Source: Niveibacterium terrae (GTDB taxonomy: Bacteria; Pseudomonadota; Gammaproteobacteria; Burkholderiales; Rhodocyclaceae). Taken from it: 64,000 nt of DNA. Of the stretch, positions 60,564 through 64,000 are shown piece by piece (the first letter of the stretch is position 1; every line of letters starts with the position of its first letter). The position numbers were made by a program, and so were the translations under genes. The notes beneath the pieces were generated by a model that worked only from the letters and a program-made list of their open reading frames with translations, did no database searches and was not told where the DNA came from. The stretch spans positions 3,162,001-3,226,000 of the forward strand of contig NZ_CP172404.1 in the NCBI RefSeq assembly GCF_048213115.1. Direction: 5' to 3'.

Positions 60564-60604
60564 TGCATGTTACCTCTGCCAAACCGCCTCCGCAGGAGAA
60601 ACCC

Positions 60605-61624
60605 ATGACCCCATCCCGCGCGCTCGCTTTCGCGCTCGCCGCGCCGAAAGCCGAGCTGCATCTGCACATCGAAGGCTCGCTCGAACCCGAGCTCGCTTTC
60701 GCGCTGGCCCAGCGCAACGGCATCGCTCTGCCCTACGCGGACATCGACGCTTTGCGCGCCGCCTATGACTTCTCGGACCTGCAGTCCTTCCTCGACCTCT
60801 ACTACGCCTGCGCCGACGTGCTGCGCAGCGAAGAGGATTTCCGCGACCTGATGCTCGCCTATCTCGCGCGGGCCGCTGCCGACGGCGTCGTCCATACGGA
60901 GATCTTCTTCGACCCGCAGACCCACCTCGCGCGCGGCATCGCCTTCGCGACGATGTTCGAAGGCCTCGCCGCGGGCGCCGCCCAGGCCAAGGCTCAGTTC
61001 GGGATCAGCACGAAGCTGATCCTCTGCTTCCTGCGCCATCTGTCCGAAGAGGACGCGTTCGCGACGCTGGAGGCCGCCCTGCCCTTCATAGCCCGGATCG
61101 ACGGCTTCGGCCTCGATTCGTCCGAGAAGGGCCACCCGCCCGCGAAGTTCGAACGCGTCTTCGCGCGCTGCCGCGACCTGGGCAAACCGGTCGTTGCCCA
61201 TGCCGGCGAGGAGGGCCCGCCCGCCTACATCGTCGAAGCGCTCGATCTGCTGAAGGTCAGCCGGATCGACCACGGTGTGCGCGCCAGCGAGGATGCCGCG
61301 CTGATGGCGAGACTCGCCGCAGAGGGCATGCCGCTGACCGTGTGCCCGCTCTCGAACGTGCGCCTCTGCGTTTTCGCGACGATGAAGGATCACACGCTGC
61401 CGGCGCTGCTCGCGGCCGGGCTCAAGGTCACGATCAACAGCGACGATCCGGCCTACTTCGGCGGCTATCTGGGAGAGAACATCCGCGCGGTGCAGGCCGC
61501 TTTCGAGTTCGACGTCGACACCTGGTACACGCTGCTGCGCAACAGCCTCGAAGCGAGCTTCGCCAGCGACGCCGAGAAGGCCGGCTGGATCGCGAAACTG
61601 GACGAAGCCCGCGCCGCCGCCTGA
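60605..61624 (+). CDS. Adenine deaminase (adenosine deaminase superfamily)
   Basis: A 339-residue zinc hydrolase. It has KAELHLHIEGSLEP (metal His pair), EIFFDPQTHL, GLDSSEKGHPP, VVAHAGEEGPP (catalytic His and Glu), RIDHGVRA and INSDDPAYFGGY (metal Asp pair). The segments GLDSSEKGHPPAKF and NSDDPAYFGGY match the Pseudomonas PA0148-type adenine deaminases better than true adenosine deaminases. So adenine to hypoxanthine is more likely, although annotation pipelines often call it Add. AGGAG precedes the ATG. Confidence 0.88.
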   Translation: MTPSRALAFALAAPKAELHLHIEGSLEPELAFALAQRNGIALPYADIDALRAAYDFSDLQSFLDLYYACADVLRSEEDFRDLMLAYLARAAADGVVHTEIFFDPQTHLARGIAFATMFEGLAAGAAQAKAQFGISTKLILCFLRHLSEEDAFATLEAALPFIARIDGFGLDSSEKGHPPAKFERVFARCRDLGKPVVAHAGEEGPPAYIVEALDLLKVSRIDHGVRASEDAALMARLAAEGMPLTVCPLSNVRLCVFATMKDHTLPALLAAGLKVTINSDDPAYFGGYLGENIRAVQAAFEFDVDTWYTLLRNSLEASFASDAEKAGWIAKLDEARAAA

Positions 61625-61650
61625 TCCGGCAAGCGCTCCGCCTTTACGAC

Positions 61651-61676
61651 AAAAAGCCCGCAAATGCGGGCTTTTT
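61651..61676. terminator. Bidirectional terminator, deaminase / pepN
   Basis: A5-GCCCGCA and TGCGGGC-T5 around AA; serves both convergent genes. Confidence 0.9.
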
Positions 61677-61699
61677 GTTTGAAGCGACGACGCTCAGGA

Positions 61700-64000
61700 T
61701 CAGGCTTCGAGGGCCCGGCCGATCACTTCGCCGACATCGCGGGACAGGTCGGTCTTGGCCTGGATGCGCAGCAGCTGGGTCCGCGCCAGGCTCTGCCGGG
61801 CCGCGTCGAAGCGGCGCCACGCGTCAAAGCTGCGCGCGATCCGCGACGCGACCTGCGGGTTCGCCGAATCGAGCAGCAGGATCACGTCGGCCGCCAGCGC
61901 ATAGCCCGAGCCGTCCGCGGCGTGGAAGTGCCTCGGGTTGCCGCGGCAGAACGCCCGCACCAGCGCATAGACCTTGTTCGGATTGCGGATGTCGAAGGCC
62001 GGATGGTCGAGCAGGCTGCGGACCCGGCTGCCGGTGTCGGCCGCGCTGGAGAGCGCCTGCACGTTGAGCCATTTGTCGACGACCAGCGCTTCGTGCTTCC
62101 AGCGCTCGAGGAAGGCGTCGAGCGCGGCCTGGCGTTCGGGCACATCCAGATTGGCCAGAGCCGCCAGAGCCGCGACCGAGTCGGTCATGTTGTCGGCTTC
62201 GTCGAGCTGGGCCTTGAGCAGAGCGAGCGCTTCCACGGTGGCGGAACCGGCCAGATAGTCGAGGCAGGTGTTGCGCAGCGCGCGCGCGCCGACCTGGGCC
62301 GCATCGGGCGAGTACGGCGCCGAGAGCTTCAACGCCTGATAGGTCATCAAAAGCTCGCCCTTGAGCTGGGCCGCCAGATGTCCGATCAGCGCTTCGCGGG
62401 CGCCGTGGATCGCGTCCGGATCGACGACGCCGCTGACCGCCTCGGCCAGCACGACTTCGGACGGCAGGGTCAGCGCTTCGGCGATCAGCGCCGGATCGCT
62501 CTCGGGATCGGCGGCGGAGGCGAGCAGCGTGCGGATCGCTTCGACATAGGAGGCCGGGATCCAGCCGAGCGCTTCGCCCTTGCCGGTCTGGAAGGCTTCG
62601 ATGCCGCGCAGCAGGATCTGCGTCGCGAGCCGTTGGCCGGCTTCCCAGCGCGAGAACGCGTCGGTGTCGTGCGCCATCAGATGGGTCAGCTCGGCCTCGG
62701 CATACGGGTAGTCGAGGATCACCGGAGCCGAGAAGCCGCGCAGCAGCGAAGGCACGGGCTGGACCGCGACATCCTCGAACACGAAAGTCTGCTCGTCTTC
62801 GCGCAGCTCCAGCACCCGCTGGGTGCCGACCGCCTTGTCTTCGCCGGCGAGGCGCAGCGGCAGCTCGGCGCCGTCGGGGCCGATCAGGCCCAGCACGACC
62901 GGCAGGTGGTAGGCGCCGCGCGAGAACTTGCGTCCTTCCGCTTCGAGGCGGCGCTCGTAGGCGGTGGCCGGATACTGCTGGGTGAAGCTCAGCGTGAAGC
63001 GGCGCGCCGCGGCATCGTACTCGCCGCGCGCGACGAGGCGCGGCGTGCCGGCCTGGTTGTACCAGCGCTTGAACTGGGTCAGATCGACGCCGGACGCGTC
63101 AGCCATCGCGGACACGAAGTCCTCGCAGGTCACCGCGTGGCCGTCGTGGCGCTTGAAGTACAGATCCATGCCGGCGCGGAAGGCGCTCTTGCCGATCAGC
63201 GTGTGGATCATCCGGATCACTTCGGCGCCCTTCTCATAGACGGTCGCGCTGTAGAAGTTGTTGATCTCGGCGTAGCTCGCCGGCCGGATCGGATGGGCCA
63301 TGGGCCCCGCGTCCTCGGGGAACTGGGCCGCGCGCAGCGTCCGCACGTCCTGGATCCGGGTCACGCCGGCCGAATGCATGTCCATGCCGAACTGCTGGTC
63401 GCGGAAGACAGTCAGGCCTTCCTTCAGCGACAGCTGGAACCAGTCGCGGCAGGTCACGCGGTCTCCGGTCCAGTTGTGGAAGTACTCGTGCGCGACGACG
63501 CGGTCGATGTGCTGGAAATCGCTGTCGGTCGCGGTATCGGGGCTCGCCAACACGCACTTCGTGTTGAAGATGTTGAGGCCCTTGTTCTCCATCGCCCCCA
63601 TGTTGAAGTCGCCGACCGCGACGATCATGTAGTGATCGAGGTCCATCTCCAGGCCGAAGACCACTTCGTCCCACTTCATGCTCTTCTTCAGCGCGGCCAT
63701 CGCGTGCGCGCACTGATCGAGCTTGCCCGGCTCGACGAAGACCGCGCAGTGCACGGTGCGCCCGGAGCGGGTCTGATAGTCTTCCCTGAGCACGTCGAGC
63801 TTCGCGGCAACCATCGCGAACAGGTAGCTGGGTTTACGGAAAGGATCGACCCATTTGGCCCAGTGCCGCCCGACGCCTTCGCTGCCCGAGGCGACCGGAT
63901 TGCCGTTGGAGAGCAGCACCGGGAACTTCGCCTTGTCGGCGTGCAGCGTCACCGTGTACTTGGCCATCACGTCGGGACGGTCGAGGAACCAGGTGATGCG
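61700..64000 (-). CDS. pepN: Aminopeptidase N (M1), 5' end missing
   Basis: Zinc metallopeptidase removing N-terminal residues. The 766 visible residues begin RITWFLDRPDVMAKYTV, so roughly 110 N-terminal residues lie beyond the window. The exopeptidase motif GAMENKGLNIFN and the zinc motif HEYFHNWTGDRVTCRDWFQL with its downstream Glu are intact. The C-terminal helical domain is complete. Frame is continuous to the window end through MAKYTVTLHADK. Confidence 0.96.
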   Translation of the reverse strand, partial: RITWFLDRPDVMAKYTVTLHADKAKFPVLLSNGNPVASGSEGVGRHWAKWVDPFRKPSYLFAMVAAKLDVLREDYQTRSGRTVHCAVFVEPGKLDQCAHAMAALKKSMKWDEVVFGLEMDLDHYMIVAVGDFNMGAMENKGLNIFNTKCVLASPDTATDSDFQHIDRVVAHEYFHNWTGDRVTCRDWFQLSLKEGLTVFRDQQFGMDMHSAGVTRIQDVRTLRAAQFPEDAGPMAHPIRPASYAEINNFYSATVYEKGAEVIRMIHTLIGKSAFRAGMDLYFKRHDGHAVTCEDFVSAMADASGVDLTQFKRWYNQAGTPRLVARGEYDAAARRFTLSFTQQYPATAYERRLEAEGRKFSRGAYHLPVVLGLIGPDGAELPLRLAGEDKAVGTQRVLELREDEQTFVFEDVAVQPVPSLLRGFSAPVILDYPYAEAELTHLMAHDTDAFSRWEAGQRLATQILLRGIEAFQTGKGEALGWIPASYVEAIRTLLASAADPESDPALIAEALTLPSEVVLAEAVSGVVDPDAIHGAREALIGHLAAQLKGELLMTYQALKLSAPYSPDAAQVGARALRNTCLDYLAGSATVEALALLKAQLDEADNMTDSVAALAALANLDVPERQAALDAFLERWKHEALVVDKWLNVQALSSAADTGSRVRSLLDHPAFDIRNPNKVYALVRAFCRGNPRHFHAADGSGYALAADVILLLDSANPQVASRIARSFDAWRRFDAARQSLARTQLLRIQAKTDLSRDVGEVIGRALEA

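Overview
The window is a GC-rich bacterial chromosome segment. Gene content and gene order (rpsP-rimM-trmD-rplS, ilvIHC-pssA-leuA, cysB beside an APS-type assimilatory sulfate cluster, lptFG/pepA/holC/valS, sigma factor-DUF3619-DUF3106) point to a betaproteobacterium, most likely Rhodocyclales-like. This is inferred from gene order and protein appearance; no 16S or other marker is present. I saw no rRNA, tRNA or CRISPR array.

Layout. 1-5.4 kb: a minus-strand run rpe-gph-trpE-trpG-trpD-trpC (trpC is cut by the window start). 5.6-10.2 kb: a membrane diguanylate cyclase with a periplasmic pullulanase-type glucan-binding module, argJ, and an HDOD-GAF signalling protein. 10.4-14.6 kb: a glutamate/aspartate ABC transporter (gltIJKL) followed by an asparaginase. 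14.7-16.3 kb: a response regulator with helical repeats. 16.3-23.4 kb: divergent cysB and TSUP transporter-cysI-DUF934-cysH-cysD-cysN, a complete route from sulfate to sulfide through APS. 23.4-26.1 kb: a small exported protein, a beta-class glutathione transferase, erpA and argC. 26.1-28.2 kb: the rpsP-rimM-trmD-rplS operon. 28.3-37.0 kb: a possible PilZ-type protein, then yihY, leuA, pssA and ilvC-ilvH-ilvI. 37.2-46.4 kb: sigma factor-DUF3619-DUF3106, lptFG, pepA-holC-unknown-valS. 46.5-50.8 kb: a chemoreceptor, an AraC regulator and a DMT exporter.

50.9-59.6 kb is an accessory region, AT-rich in its core. It holds an S41 lipoprotein, an IS110-type transposase remnant, two small envelope proteins, a solute-binding protein, a large lipoprotein, and a strongly AT-rich block of 55.6-58.5 kb. 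That block carries a small exported protein, a tight two-gene pair (361-aa soluble protein plus 171-aa four-helix membrane protein), an HNH protein, and several copies of a repeat with core ATGCAAGACCTGACCCC. The two-gene pair is laid out like the phage-exclusion pair RexA/RexB and is my best candidate for an undescribed system. A decayed duplicate of the 3' end of the cation-efflux gene marks the right side. 59.6-64 kb returns to core genes: a cation efflux transporter, an adenine deaminase-type enzyme, and pepN (5' end beyond the window).

Positions of start codons were chosen from Shine-Dalgarno spacing and family N-termini; assignments rest on motif reading by eye, with no database search.
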